From contig JACVSD010000007.1 in NCBI GenBank assembly GCA_014534095.1, positions 1 through 34,723 of the forward strand: DNA of 34,723 bases, read 5' to 3'. Positions within the stretch are counted from its first letter, which is position 1, and the number at the start of each line of letters is the position of its first letter. Positions 22,676 through 29,449 of the stretch are shown here, piece after piece. The notes beneath the pieces are model-generated. The model worked only from the letters and a program-made list of their open reading frames with translations, had not been told where the DNA came from and did not search any database. Origin of the DNA: Nitrospiraceae bacterium (GTDB lineage: Bacteria > Nitrospirota > Nitrospiria > Nitrospirales > Nitrospiraceae). A program made the translations under genes and the position numbers.

Positions 22676-23719
22676 TTAGGGAGTCTTCTCTTGCTTAAAA
22701 CAACGGTTGGGGCAGGTTTGACGGGGAACTTTGATTTGATACGTACCCCGTGGCAGCACGTCCTTCTTAAACTCGGGATTCAGCATCCGCAGTTCCAGGT
22801 AATAGGTTCCGAATTCTTCGGCCACCGACGTCAAGGCACGCTGTGCCTCTTTCACGTTGATGGTGACCGTTTCCGTATCGACGGGAATATAGAGATCTTT
22901 CTTCGTCAAGCCCAGGTACTTCTCAGGCTGCGAATAGATTTCCTTGGCGGCGATGATCCGGGCCACGTAGCGCATGGTTTCACGGGGGCCATGCATCTTC
23001 CAGAAGTCCGTGACCTTCTGTTCTTTGATGAGTTTTCTCACGCGTTCTTCGCCGGCATTATAGGAGGCCATGGCCAGAAACCAGTCGCCATGGTGGAAAT
23101 CCTTCAGATACCGCAAGTACTTGATGGCCGCTTCCGTAGACATTTCCAGATTGCGCCGCTCATCCCGCACCTCATCGCTCTTAAGCTGGTAACGCCGTCC
23201 CGTCGATCCGATGAACTGCCACGGGCCGGAGGCTTTGGCTTTTGAATAGGCCGCCGCCACACATTTACTCTCCACGAGCAACATGTACTTCAGGTCGTCC
23301 GGCAACCCGGCTTCGGCGAGTTGCTTTTCGGCCGGCGGGAAACAGCGGCCGGTGCGCTTAGCCAGGATGATGCTTTCGCCCTGGTCTTCCAGAAATTGAT
23401 AAAACTCATATTCAATCCGTTCCCGGACCTGCCAGTTATCGAGCGGAATCGGCTGGCCGGCAAAGGTGAGTTTGTCTGGTAGTTTGAAGGCACTGAGGAA
23501 GTATCGCGCACCCTCACGTTGAATCTCGGGCAGGACGACCAGGCGATCTTCCGGCTCGGCAAGCGGGTCGATCGGCTCGAGCAACCTGAACTCGCGTTCA
23601 GTGTCCAACTTGGAGCCGTTGATTCCAACCTGGGCAGCGACCTCCGCGTGCCATAGAGCTGACGTACAGAAGAGGAAGGCGGCAGTGAAGAACAAATGCT
23701 TAATGGGCGTGGCTTGCAT
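22676..23719 (-). CDS. MltD-like lytic transglycosylase without LysM repeats
   Basis: A 347-residue periplasmic enzyme that cleaves peptidoglycan glycan strands with anhydro-muropeptide formation. A signal peptide (residues 1 to about 29, around HLFFTAAFLFCTSALW and ending near EVAAQ) is followed by an SLT domain at about 135-235. The catalytic glutamate is in LLVESKC (E150). GPWQFIGSTGRRYQLKSDE and MASYNAGEERV match the MltD branch closely. MltD proteins usually end in LysM repeats for wall binding; here a 100-residue tail without LysM takes their place. GAAGGAG lies three bases before the ATG, a perfect ribosome site. It heads a three-gene operon with glycerate kinase and the dikinase-like gene. 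Confidence 0.92.
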   Translation of the reverse strand: MQATPIKHLFFTAAFLFCTSALWHAEVAAQVGINGSKLDTEREFRLLEPIDPLAEPEDRLVVLPEIQREGARYFLSAFKLPDKLTFAGQPIPLDNWQVRERIEYEFYQFLEDQGESIILAKRTGRCFPPAEKQLAEAGLPDDLKYMLLVESKCVAAAYSKAKASGPWQFIGSTGRRYQLKSDEVRDERRNLEMSTEAAIKYLRYLKDFHHGDWFLAMASYNAGEERVRKLIKEQKVTDFWKMHGPRETMRYVARIIAAKEIYSQPEKYLGLTKKDLYIPVDTETVTINVKEAQRALTSVAEEFGTYYLELRMLNPEFKKDVLPRGTYQIKVPRQTCPNRCFKQEKTP

Positions 23720-23752
23720 GAGTCTCCTTCAGCGAAAGCATGCTCTCCCGGT

Positions 23753-23767
23753 CATGGCGGCGCCATG
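23753..23767. promoter_or_regulatory. Inverted repeat between divergent genes
   Basis: CATGGC (23753-23758) and GCCATG (23762-23767) flank GGC, midway between the divergent lytic-transglycosylase and UDGb genes. A shared operator is possible; no flanking -35/-10 pair was convincing. Confidence 0.3.
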
Positions 23768-23831
23768 CTATCAGCTCGATGAAGGGGCAGCAAGGGAATG
23801 CGATTCTTCTTCATGATAGACTCCTGATTCG

Positions 23832-24527
23832 ATGCGCACTCTCACCATCCTGAATCAAACCATTACGGACTGTACGAGTTGCAGCCGGCTCGTGGCCTAT
23901 CGTCAGACTGTTGCTCGGACCAAGCGGCGCCAATATATCGATTGGACCTACTGGGGTCGTCCACTGCCGGGTTTTGGAGACCCTCAGGCGCGACTCTATA
24001 TCTTGGGATTAGCGCCGGCCGCTCACGGCGGCAACCGCACGGGCCGGATCTTCACCGGGGACCGCAGCGGCGACTGGCTCTACGAAGCGCTCCACCGATA
24101 TGGCTTTGCCAACCAGGCTTCCTCAACCCACCAGGGTGACGGGTTGACTCTGACCGATTGCTATATCGGTGCGGCCGTGCGATGTGCGCCGCCGGACAAC
24201 AAACCCCTGCCCGACGAGTTTGAACGCTGCCGAAGATTCCTCCGCGAGGAAATGTCTCTGCTGACGCACAAGCAGGTTGTCATTGCGCTCGGGAAAATCG
24301 CCTTTGATCAATATTTGAAGATCTGCCAGCTCGAAGGTGTCGCCATTCCCTCGCCTGTTCCGAAGTTCGGGCATGGCGTCTCCTGCCGGTTGCCGAGTGG
24401 GCTTCTGCTTTGCTCGTATCATCCGAGCCAACAGAACACCTTCACCGGCAAACTCACGCGCCCCATGTTCCATGCGGTCTTTGCCGCAGCCTGTCGCGAA
24501 TTGGGCCGGCAAGCGACCAGCCGTTAG
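23832..24527 (+). CDS. Family 5 uracil-DNA glycosylase (UDGb)
   Basis: A 231-residue DNA repair enzyme that removes uracil (and in this family also hypoxanthine or other deaminated bases). The active-site motif GLAPAAHGGNRTGR (59-72) is specific for UDGb, which lacks the polar catalytic residue of classic UDG. The third motif is SYHPSQQN (195-202). Four cysteines at C14, C17 (CTSC), C118 and C133 are placed to bind a 4Fe-4S cluster. No damage to the frame is seen. The ATG at 23832 is chosen because the first CxxC follows soon after; the ribosome site is weak (GACTCC, TGATTC). Its stop is seven bases from the end of the opposing transaldolase gene. Confidence 0.93.
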   Translation: MRTLTILNQTITDCTSCSRLVAYRQTVARTKRRQYIDWTYWGRPLPGFGDPQARLYILGLAPAAHGGNRTGRIFTGDRSGDWLYEALHRYGFANQASSTHQGDGLTLTDCYIGAAVRCAPPDNKPLPDEFERCRRFLREEMSLLTHKQVVIALGKIAFDQYLKICQLEGVAIPSPVPKFGHGVSCRLPSGLLLCSYHPSQQNTFTGKLTRPMFHAVFAAACRELGRQATSR

Positions 24528-24534
24528 GCGCCTC

Positions 24535-25182
24535 CTATTTCTTTGATTGCGCATCCCAATCGGCCAGAAACTTTTTCAGACCGATGTCGGTCAATGGATG
24601 CTTCACCATTTGTTGGAAAATGGTAAAGGGCATGGTGCAAATGTGGCCTCCTGCGAGGGCCGCTTCAACCACATGCTGGGGATGGCGCACGCTCGCCACC
24701 AACACATAGGTCTTGAAGTCGTAGTTCTTGTAGATCGTGAGGATCTGACGGATCAACTCCATGCCGTTCGAACTGATGTCATCAAGCCGACCAATAAACG
24801 GCGACACGCACCAGGCTCCGGCTTTGGCCGCCAGGAGCGCCTGAGTCGGGGAGAAACAAAGAGTGACATTGACCTTGATCCCCTCTGCGGCGAGGCGCTT
24901 GGTCGCCTTCAATCCTTCCGCAATGAGCGGCACTTTGACAACGATATTCTTGTGAATCTTGGCCAGCTCCTTGCCTTCTTTGACCATGGCATCGGCTTCC
25001 ACACTGACGACTTCCGCGCTGATTGGTCCATCGACGATATTGCAGATTTCGACCAGGACTTCCCGAAAGACGCGCCCCTCTTTGGCGACCAAGGACGGGT
25101 TCGTGGTGACCCCGTCCAACAAGCCCAGGCTCGCCGCCTCCTGGATTTCCTTCACACTGGCGGTATCAAGATAGAATTTCAT
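24535..25182 (-). CDS. tal: Transaldolase (TalC/FSA-type, short form)
   Basis: A 215-residue class I aldolase of the small transaldolase/fructose-6-phosphate aldolase group. [13 protein letters not shown] opens the protein, [10 protein letters not shown] (23-32) and the Schiff-base lysine in VVKVPL (K83) follow, then [19 protein letters not shown] and [10 protein letters not shown]. At the position where E. coli FSA has Tyr131 this protein has phenylalanine (F129 in SPFIGR), as in true transaldolases, so transaldolase activity is the better prediction. It would interconvert sugars of the non-oxidative pentose phosphate pathway. The ATG at 25182 has GGAAAGGA seven bases upstream; an in-frame start seven codons earlier is less likely. 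Confidence 0.94.
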   Translation of the reverse strand: MKFYLDTASVKEIQEAASLGLLDGVTTNPSLVAKEGRVFREVLVEICNIVDGPISAEVVSVEADAMVKEGKELAKIHKNIVVKVPLIAEGLKATKRLAAEGIKVNVTLCFSPTQALLAAKAGAWCVSPFIGRLDDISSNGMELIRQILTIYKNYDFKTYVLVASVRHPQHVVEAALAGGHICTMPFTIFQQMVKHPLTDIGLKKFLADWDAQSKK

Positions 25183-25249
25183 GTCGGAGTCCTTTCCATG
25201 CAAAGTGAAGAAGGTACGGCAGACACTCTGAAATATGAATGGGCTCGGT

Positions 25250-25278
25250 TTGACAGCGTTTTCGGTGCAGGATAGTAT
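25250..25278 (+). promoter_or_regulatory. Sigma-70-type promoter of the small lipoprotein gene
   Basis: TTGACA (25250-25255, perfect) and TAGTAT (25273-25278, 4/6) are 17 bases apart. A start near 25285 would give a leader of about 45 bases containing AGGAG before the ATG at 25330. This is the best promoter match in the window. Confidence 0.6.
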
Positions 25279-25329
25279 CCACGGCCAGTTCGACAGTTGG
25301 TATGACGGTCTTGGGCAGGAGATAACATC

Positions 25330-25641
25330 ATGGGACGATCGGCGTGGGTTTTATGTCTGTGTCTCGGCTTCACCGCCTGCGGGGGCGGCAATCCCTATCT
25401 CGAAGCCTCGTTGAAGCCCGCCGAACTGCAGGGCAAGGACAAGGCGTGGTTTGAAAAAAACTGGGGCACGCCCGACGGGAAGACCGCCCGCTTCTTCGGT
25501 GGTGAGACGTGGACGTATTACCGGATCGCGGGTGGGAAGTCGAGTCTGCCGCTGTTTAACTTTTCGCCCAACCAATGCCAGATCACCTTGAAGTTCGATA
25601 AGGAGGAGAAACTCTCAGACTACAGTTATTCCGGCTGTTAG
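25330..25641 (+). CDS. Small lipoprotein, BamE/SmpA-like in pattern
   Basis: A 103-residue lipoprotein: a short hydrophobic signal ends in the lipobox GFTAC (cysteine 17). The mature part has W-x-Y and Cys patterns ([44 protein letters not shown]) that resemble small outer-membrane lipoproteins of the BamE/SmpA fold, where a glycine- and tryptophan-rich hairpin precedes a strand ending in Cys. Similarity is by pattern only, so BamE function is not claimed. GGAG is about nine bases before the ATG and a good promoter is 50 bases upstream. Its stop overlaps that of the opposing YHS-like gene by a few bases. Confidence 0.75.
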   Translation: MGRSAWVLCLCLGFTACGGGNPYLEASLKPAELQGKDKAWFEKNWGTPDGKTARFFGGETWTYYRIAGGKSSLPLFNFSPNQCQITLKFDKEEKLSDYSYSGC

Positions 25642-25895
25642 CTGGATTGCTGCTGCGCAAAAGTCAACGCGCATTGGCGACTGCAGAAGCAGTAGGTCTG
25701 CCCCCCGATCCTCTCCACAACCGCAATTTTCCTTGGCACAAAAGTATGGCACACGGGATCTTGAACCATTTGGTCCTGATCGATCGCCCGCCCGCCGTCC
25801 TGATCCAAGTGGCGCTGCTTAAAGTCACGAATAGCTCGCCGCACCAAGAAATAAAAGATCGTCAGCAGCGCTAGGATGAGCAGAAATCTATACAT
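25638..25895 (-). CDS. PP0621-family / YHS-like small membrane protein
   Basis: An 85-residue protein with one N-terminal membrane span (residues about 2-18), a short charged linker, and a C-terminal metal-binding-like cysteine array. The array has DPVCHTF (C49), then YCFCSRQCALTF (C69, C71, C75), the pattern of YHS/TRASH domains and PP0621 proteins. These bind metal in the periplasm or cytoplasm; the exact role is unknown. The start at 25895 has GGACC just upstream, a weak ribosome site. The stop codons of this gene and the lipoprotein share the bases TTAG at 25638-25641, so the genes are convergent with a 4-base overlap. Confidence 0.78.
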   Translation of the reverse strand: MYRFLLILALLTIFYFLVRRAIRDFKQRHLDQDGGRAIDQDQMVQDPVCHTFVPRKIAVVERIGGQTYCFCSRQCALTFAQQQSS

Positions 25896-26077
25896 GGTGG
25901 TCCTTCAGGTAAGAGGCCACAATGGTATGGAAGCGACGCCCAGCTGTCAAGCTGCAGTTCTGGATCCCAAAAGACCAACGACCTAGTGAAAGCGCGTGGC
26001 GTCCAGGGACCAAATGGCCCATGGTCTTGCGGCCCTATGGGGGATCTGCGCTTCTCAGTTCAGTACTTCAGGAGGAT

Positions 26078-26116
26078 ATGCTTCCATTTCGGGCGGTGTT
26101 AGAGTCCGCTGTATGA
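26078..26116 (+). CDS. Possible 12-codon leader ORF upstream of the zinc-ribbon gene
   Basis: An AGGAGG ribosome site at 26070-26075 is two bases (closer than usual) before ATG at 26078, opening MLPFRAVLESAV and stopping with TGA at 26114-26116. The stop overlaps the next ATG as ATGA, the usual coupling arrangement, and the following gene has no ribosome site of its own. The frame is also open upstream to 25922, but that longer ORF looks non-coding. Suggestive only. Confidence 0.3.
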   Translation: MLPFRAVLESAV

Positions 26117-26265
26117 AGACGTGTGACAAATGCCGTGGAGCGATGTTGCCCGAACGGGCGGTGGACTTGGATGCCGGGCTGGCCATCACAGTGTTTGCCT
26201 GCTTGAACTGTGGTCGTCGGAAAGCAGCGGACTCCGAACCTCGGCCTCTCACGGCCCGACATTAA
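26113..26265 (+). CDS. Small zinc-ribbon protein
   Basis: A 50-residue protein with two CxxC knuckles, CDKC (residues 4-7) and CLNC (about 32-35), separated by 24 residues that include an EGRAV-like run (PERAVDLDAGLAIT). This spacing is that of rubredoxin-like zinc ribbons. Its small size suits a regulator or accessory factor that binds DNA, RNA or another protein. The ATG at 26113 is fixed by the first CxxC directly behind it; a longer in-frame start at 25996 adds a non-conserved, low-complexity head. There is no own ribosome site; the upstream leader ORF ends on it. Neighbouring genes give no functional hint. Confidence 0.6.
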   Translation: MKTCDKCRGAMLPERAVDLDAGLAITVFACLNCGRRKAADSEPRPLTARH

Positions 26266-26469
26266 CGCCCCGATCTATCTCCCCCTTCTGCTATTCTGCT
26301 GATGTGAACGCTGCAGAATTCGCCTCTCTGGTTTGCCTACTTCGAGACCAACCAAGCTTCGACGACCGGTCCTAGACCATAGACTCCCAGTGCCGTCCTC
26401 AAGAGCAGAATGTCTAGTGAGCCTTCGGCAGACAGGGAATTGCGCGGTCAGGCGCAGCAGAGGCCGGCG

Positions 26470-27273
26470 TTAGCGAAGAGCCAGCACGTCCATCATGTCG
26501 TATAAACCCGGTGGCTGGCGAACAACCCATCGGGCGGCACGTAACGCTCCGCGGGCAAACGTGTCGCGACTACTGGCCCGGTGCGTCACTTCGATCCGTT
26601 CTCCCATTCCGCCGAATATGACGGTGTGATCACCGACGATATCACCGGCCCGAATGGTCTGTATACCGATCTCTCCCCTCGTGCGCTCGCCGATCAGTCC
26701 TTGGCGCGCGTAGACTCCGACCTCGCCGAGATTCCGGCTGACCGCCTGGGCCAGCACCTCTGCAATTTTCAATGCCGTGCCGCTTGGCGCATCTTTTTTC
26801 AGCCGGTGATGGGCCTCGATGACCTCGATGTCATACTCGTCGCCCAGGGCCTTTGCCATTTCGCCGATGACCTTGCAAATGAGATTGATGCCCACGCTCA
26901 TGTTGGGAGAGAACACACAGGGCACCTGATGAGCCAAGGACCTGAGTTCCTCTACCTCAGACGCCGAGAATCCGGTCGTCCCGATGACCATCGCTCGCCG
27001 GTGCTGCGCCACGATGCGGAGATGTTCCAACGTGGCCTGCGGAGAAGAAAAGTCGATGACGACTTCTCCGCGATTCATCAGCGCAGCGAGATCGTCAGTA
27101 ATTGGCACGCCGGCGCGACCGGACCCCGCCGTTTCGCCCGCATCCTCCCCTAGAGCATGGTGACTCTTGCCTTCCAATGCCCCGCCAAGCGTAAAGGCGG
27201 TCGAATCCCGGACCAGCGATACCAGGCGGCAGCCCATCCGTCCGGCCGCCCCAGCCACAACGACTTTGATCAT
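26470..27273 (-). CDS. dapB: 4-hydroxy-tetrahydrodipicolinate reductase (DapB)
   Basis: DapB reduces 4-hydroxy-tetrahydrodipicolinate with NAD(P)H to tetrahydrodipicolinate, the second committed step to diaminopimelate. The 267-residue protein has the Rossmann motif VAGAAGRMG (6-14), the block IDFSSPQATLEH, GTTGFS (98-103) and the active-site EAHHRLKKDAPSGTA (153-167) with H155, H156 and K160, matching the catalytic residues of the E. coli enzyme. It is the last gene of the supercluster, 29 bases after dapA. No frameshift is seen. The 204 bases downstream, before the zinc-ribbon gene, show no good terminator. Confidence 0.97.
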   Translation of the reverse strand: MIKVVVAGAAGRMGCRLVSLVRDSTAFTLGGALEGKSHHALGEDAGETAGSGRAGVPITDDLAALMNRGEVVIDFSSPQATLEHLRIVAQHRRAMVIGTTGFSASEVEELRSLAHQVPCVFSPNMSVGINLICKVIGEMAKALGDEYDIEVIEAHHRLKKDAPSGTALKIAEVLAQAVSRNLGEVGVYARQGLIGERTRGEIGIQTIRAGDIVGDHTVIFGGMGERIEVTHRASSRDTFARGALRAARWVVRQPPGLYDMMDVLALR

Positions 27274-27302
27274 AGGGTATTAGCCTTTTGCGAGTGGACA
27301 CA

Positions 27303-28175
27303 TCAGATCAGACGGGCGTCTTTCAGCACGCAGGCCAGCTTTTCGCGCGTCTCCTGCGCCATGGGACACAGGGGCAGACGCAACTCAGGATCAATCTTGC
27401 CCATCATGCCCAGCGCTTCCTTCACCGGGATGGGATTCGTCTCATAAAATAACGCGGCAAACAAAGGCGAGAGCTGAAAATGAATCCGCCGGGCCTCCTC
27501 GACCTGGCCGTCGGCAAATGCCTTCACCAGAGCCGCCATTTCAGCCGGCACAAGGTTGGCGGTGACCGTAATGACGCCTTGGCCCCCCACGGCCATCATG
27601 GGCAGCGTCAAGGCATCATCGCCCGCCAGCACGGTGAGACGATCGCCGCAGAGTTGCACAATCTCTGAGGCTTGCTGCACCGACCCGCTGCCCTCTTTCA
27701 CCCCGACGACGGTTGGAATCGACGACAGGCGCGCAATCGTCGAGGGCGCCATATTGACCCCGGTTCTGCCCGGGATATTGTAGAGAATGAGCGGCAGTGC
27801 CACGGACTCCGCCACTGCGCGGTAGTGACGGTAGAGGCCTTCCTGCGTGGGCTTATTGTAATACGGAGTAATCAGGAGGGCGGCATCGGCACCGGCTGCC
27901 TTTGCGTGACGGGTGAGCGCAATGGCTTCCTCAGTGCTGTTGGACCCCGTCCCGGCGATCACGGGCACGCGCCGGTTCACGACCTCGACGGTCAACTCGA
28001 TGACACGGTTATGTTCCTCGTGAGAGAGGGTGGCAGATTCACCCGTCGTCCCGCAGGGCACGATCCCGTTCGTTCCTTTGGCGATCTGCCATTCGATCAA
28101 GTCGGCAAACGCGCGTTCGTCGAACTGGCCTTTTCGAAACGGAGTCACAATGGCGACTAACGAGCCGGTAAACAT
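27303..28175 (-). CDS. dapA: 4-hydroxy-tetrahydrodipicolinate synthase (DapA)
   Basis: DapA condenses pyruvate with aspartate semialdehyde, the first committed step to lysine and diaminopimelate. The 290-residue protein is a class I aldolase with CGTTGESATL (41-50; T43, T44), TPYYNKPTQEG (103-113), LYNIPGRTG (131-139; Y132) and the Schiff-base lysine in VVGVKEGSGS (K160). AAAGGA stands six bases before the ATG at 28175. It is ten bases after lysA and 29 before dapB. All key residues are present. N-acetylneuraminate lyase relatives share the fold, but the pathway context makes DapA nearly certain. Confidence 0.97.
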   Translation of the reverse strand: MFTGSLVAIVTPFRKGQFDERAFADLIEWQIAKGTNGIVPCGTTGESATLSHEEHNRVIELTVEVVNRRVPVIAGTGSNSTEEAIALTRHAKAAGADAALLITPYYNKPTQEGLYRHYRAVAESVALPLILYNIPGRTGVNMAPSTIARLSSIPTVVGVKEGSGSVQQASEIVQLCGDRLTVLAGDDALTLPMMAVGGQGVITVTANLVPAEMAALVKAFADGQVEEARRIHFQLSPLFAALFYETNPIPVKEALGMMGKIDPELRLPLCPMAQETREKLACVLKDARLI

Positions 28176-28185
28176 GGCGAATCCT

Positions 28186-29448
28186 TTACTGAAGGAAGGC
28201 CGGAATGGCCTCGCCTCTGATCAAGTCCTCATTCGTTTCGCGCTGACGGATGACATGGATTTCCCCGCCCTTGATAAGGGCTTCAGGAACCCGTGGGCGC
28301 GAATTGTAATTCGACGACATGACGAACCCATAGGCGCCCGCGCTCATCACGGCCAGGAGTTCGCCCGGTTCGACTGCGGCTAATAAACGGTCTTTCGCGA
28401 GAAAGTCTCCTGATTCGCAAACCGGTCCGACGATATCCACCTGCTGCCTCGTCCGATGCGCCGCCACTTCCTGCACCGGCCGGATGTCATGATAGGAGCC
28501 GTAGAGGCTCGGCCGTATGAGGTCGTTCATCGCGGCGTCCACGATGACGAACTGCTTGGCTTCACCTTCCTTCAGATAGAGCGCCTTGGTGATGAGAATG
28601 CCGGCATTGCCGACGATGACGCGGCCCGGCTCCATAATCAGCGTGACCTTTAGGTCGCGCACCAGCGGGAAGACGGCGTCGGCCAGGTCCTGAGGGAGGG
28701 GGGGTGTTTCGTCGGAGTACGTGATCCCTAATCCGCCGCCAATATTGATGTACTGAATGTTGATCCCGTCTCGCTTGAGCGTCTCGACCAATTTCAGTAT
28801 TTTCTTCAGGGCCTCGACGAACGGCGTCACCTCGGTGAGTTGCGATCCGATATGCTTGTGGACGCCGACCACATCGATATGACGCAAGGACGCAGCAATC
28901 CTGAATTCTTCCATGGCCCGATCCGCCGCAATCCCGAACTTGCTCTTCTTCAGGCCGGTCGAAATGTATGGATGCGTCTTCGGATCGATATCGGGATTAA
29001 TCCTCAGCGCCACGCGTGCTTTCTTGCCGACCGATGCGGCCACATCGTTGATGGCCTGCAATTCGGCGGACGATTCGACATTGAACATGAGAATATCGGC
29101 CCTCAGGGCATCACGGATTTCATCAGGACTCTTCCCGACCCCCGCAAAGACGATCTTGGAGGGCACAACGCCGGCTTTCAACGCCCGGAACAGCTCGCCC
29201 CCCGACACGATGTCGACCCCGCTGCCCTCTCGGGCCATGAGCCGCAATACCGCCAGGTTCGAGTTGGCTTTCATGGCAAAGGCGATCACGTGGGGAATAT
29301 TGGTGAACGCCCGATCATACGCCCGGAAGTGCCGAACGAGCGTAGCATGGCTATAGACGTAGCACGGCGTACCCAGTTCTTTGGCAATCCGGCTCACCGG
29401 GACATCTTCACAATACAACTCGCCCTCACGGTACTGAAAATCATGCAT
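28186..29448 (-). CDS. lysA: Diaminopimelate decarboxylase (LysA)
   Basis: LysA decarboxylates meso-diaminopimelate to L-lysine using PLP. The 420-residue protein is a fold-type III enzyme. It has FAMKANSN with the PLP lysine K60, the glycine-rich INIGGGLG (about 225-232), VEPGR-like IMEPGRVIVG, and the C-terminal substrate motif GPVCESGDFLAKDR. VYSHATLVRHF near the start is typical. The start at 29448 is placed by the family N-terminus (MHDFQYREGELYCEDVPV); the frame runs open upstream into the radical SAM gene, whose stop TAA is two bases before this ATG. The radical SAM stop, ATG and the dapA start just downstream make a tight operon. Confidence 0.96.
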   Translation of the reverse strand: MHDFQYREGELYCEDVPVSRIAKELGTPCYVYSHATLVRHFRAYDRAFTNIPHVIAFAMKANSNLAVLRLMAREGSGVDIVSGGELFRALKAGVVPSKIVFAGVGKSPDEIRDALRADILMFNVESSAELQAINDVAASVGKKARVALRINPDIDPKTHPYISTGLKKSKFGIAADRAMEEFRIAASLRHIDVVGVHKHIGSQLTEVTPFVEALKKILKLVETLKRDGINIQYINIGGGLGITYSDETPPLPQDLADAVFPLVRDLKVTLIMEPGRVIVGNAGILITKALYLKEGEAKQFVIVDAAMNDLIRPSLYGSYHDIRPVQEVAAHRTRQQVDIVGPVCESGDFLAKDRLLAAVEPGELLAVMSAGAYGFVMSSNYNSRPRVPEALIKGGEIHVIRQRETNEDLIRGEAIPAFLQ

Positions 29449-29449
29449 C

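Noticed and set aside
22316..23245. 309-codon plus-strand open frame
   Set aside because: It spans the antisense of glycerate kinase and the lytic transglycosylase, two certain genes, and has no domain of its own.
25922..26116. 64-codon open frame before the zinc-ribbon gene
   Set aside because: Composition looks random and there is no ribosome site at its start; only the last 12 codons, behind AGGAGG, are considered as a leader.
26266..26469. Small gene or RNA in the 204-base gap before dapB
   Set aside because: Only a 23-codon open frame and no convincing hairpin, promoter or tRNA-like fold were seen.
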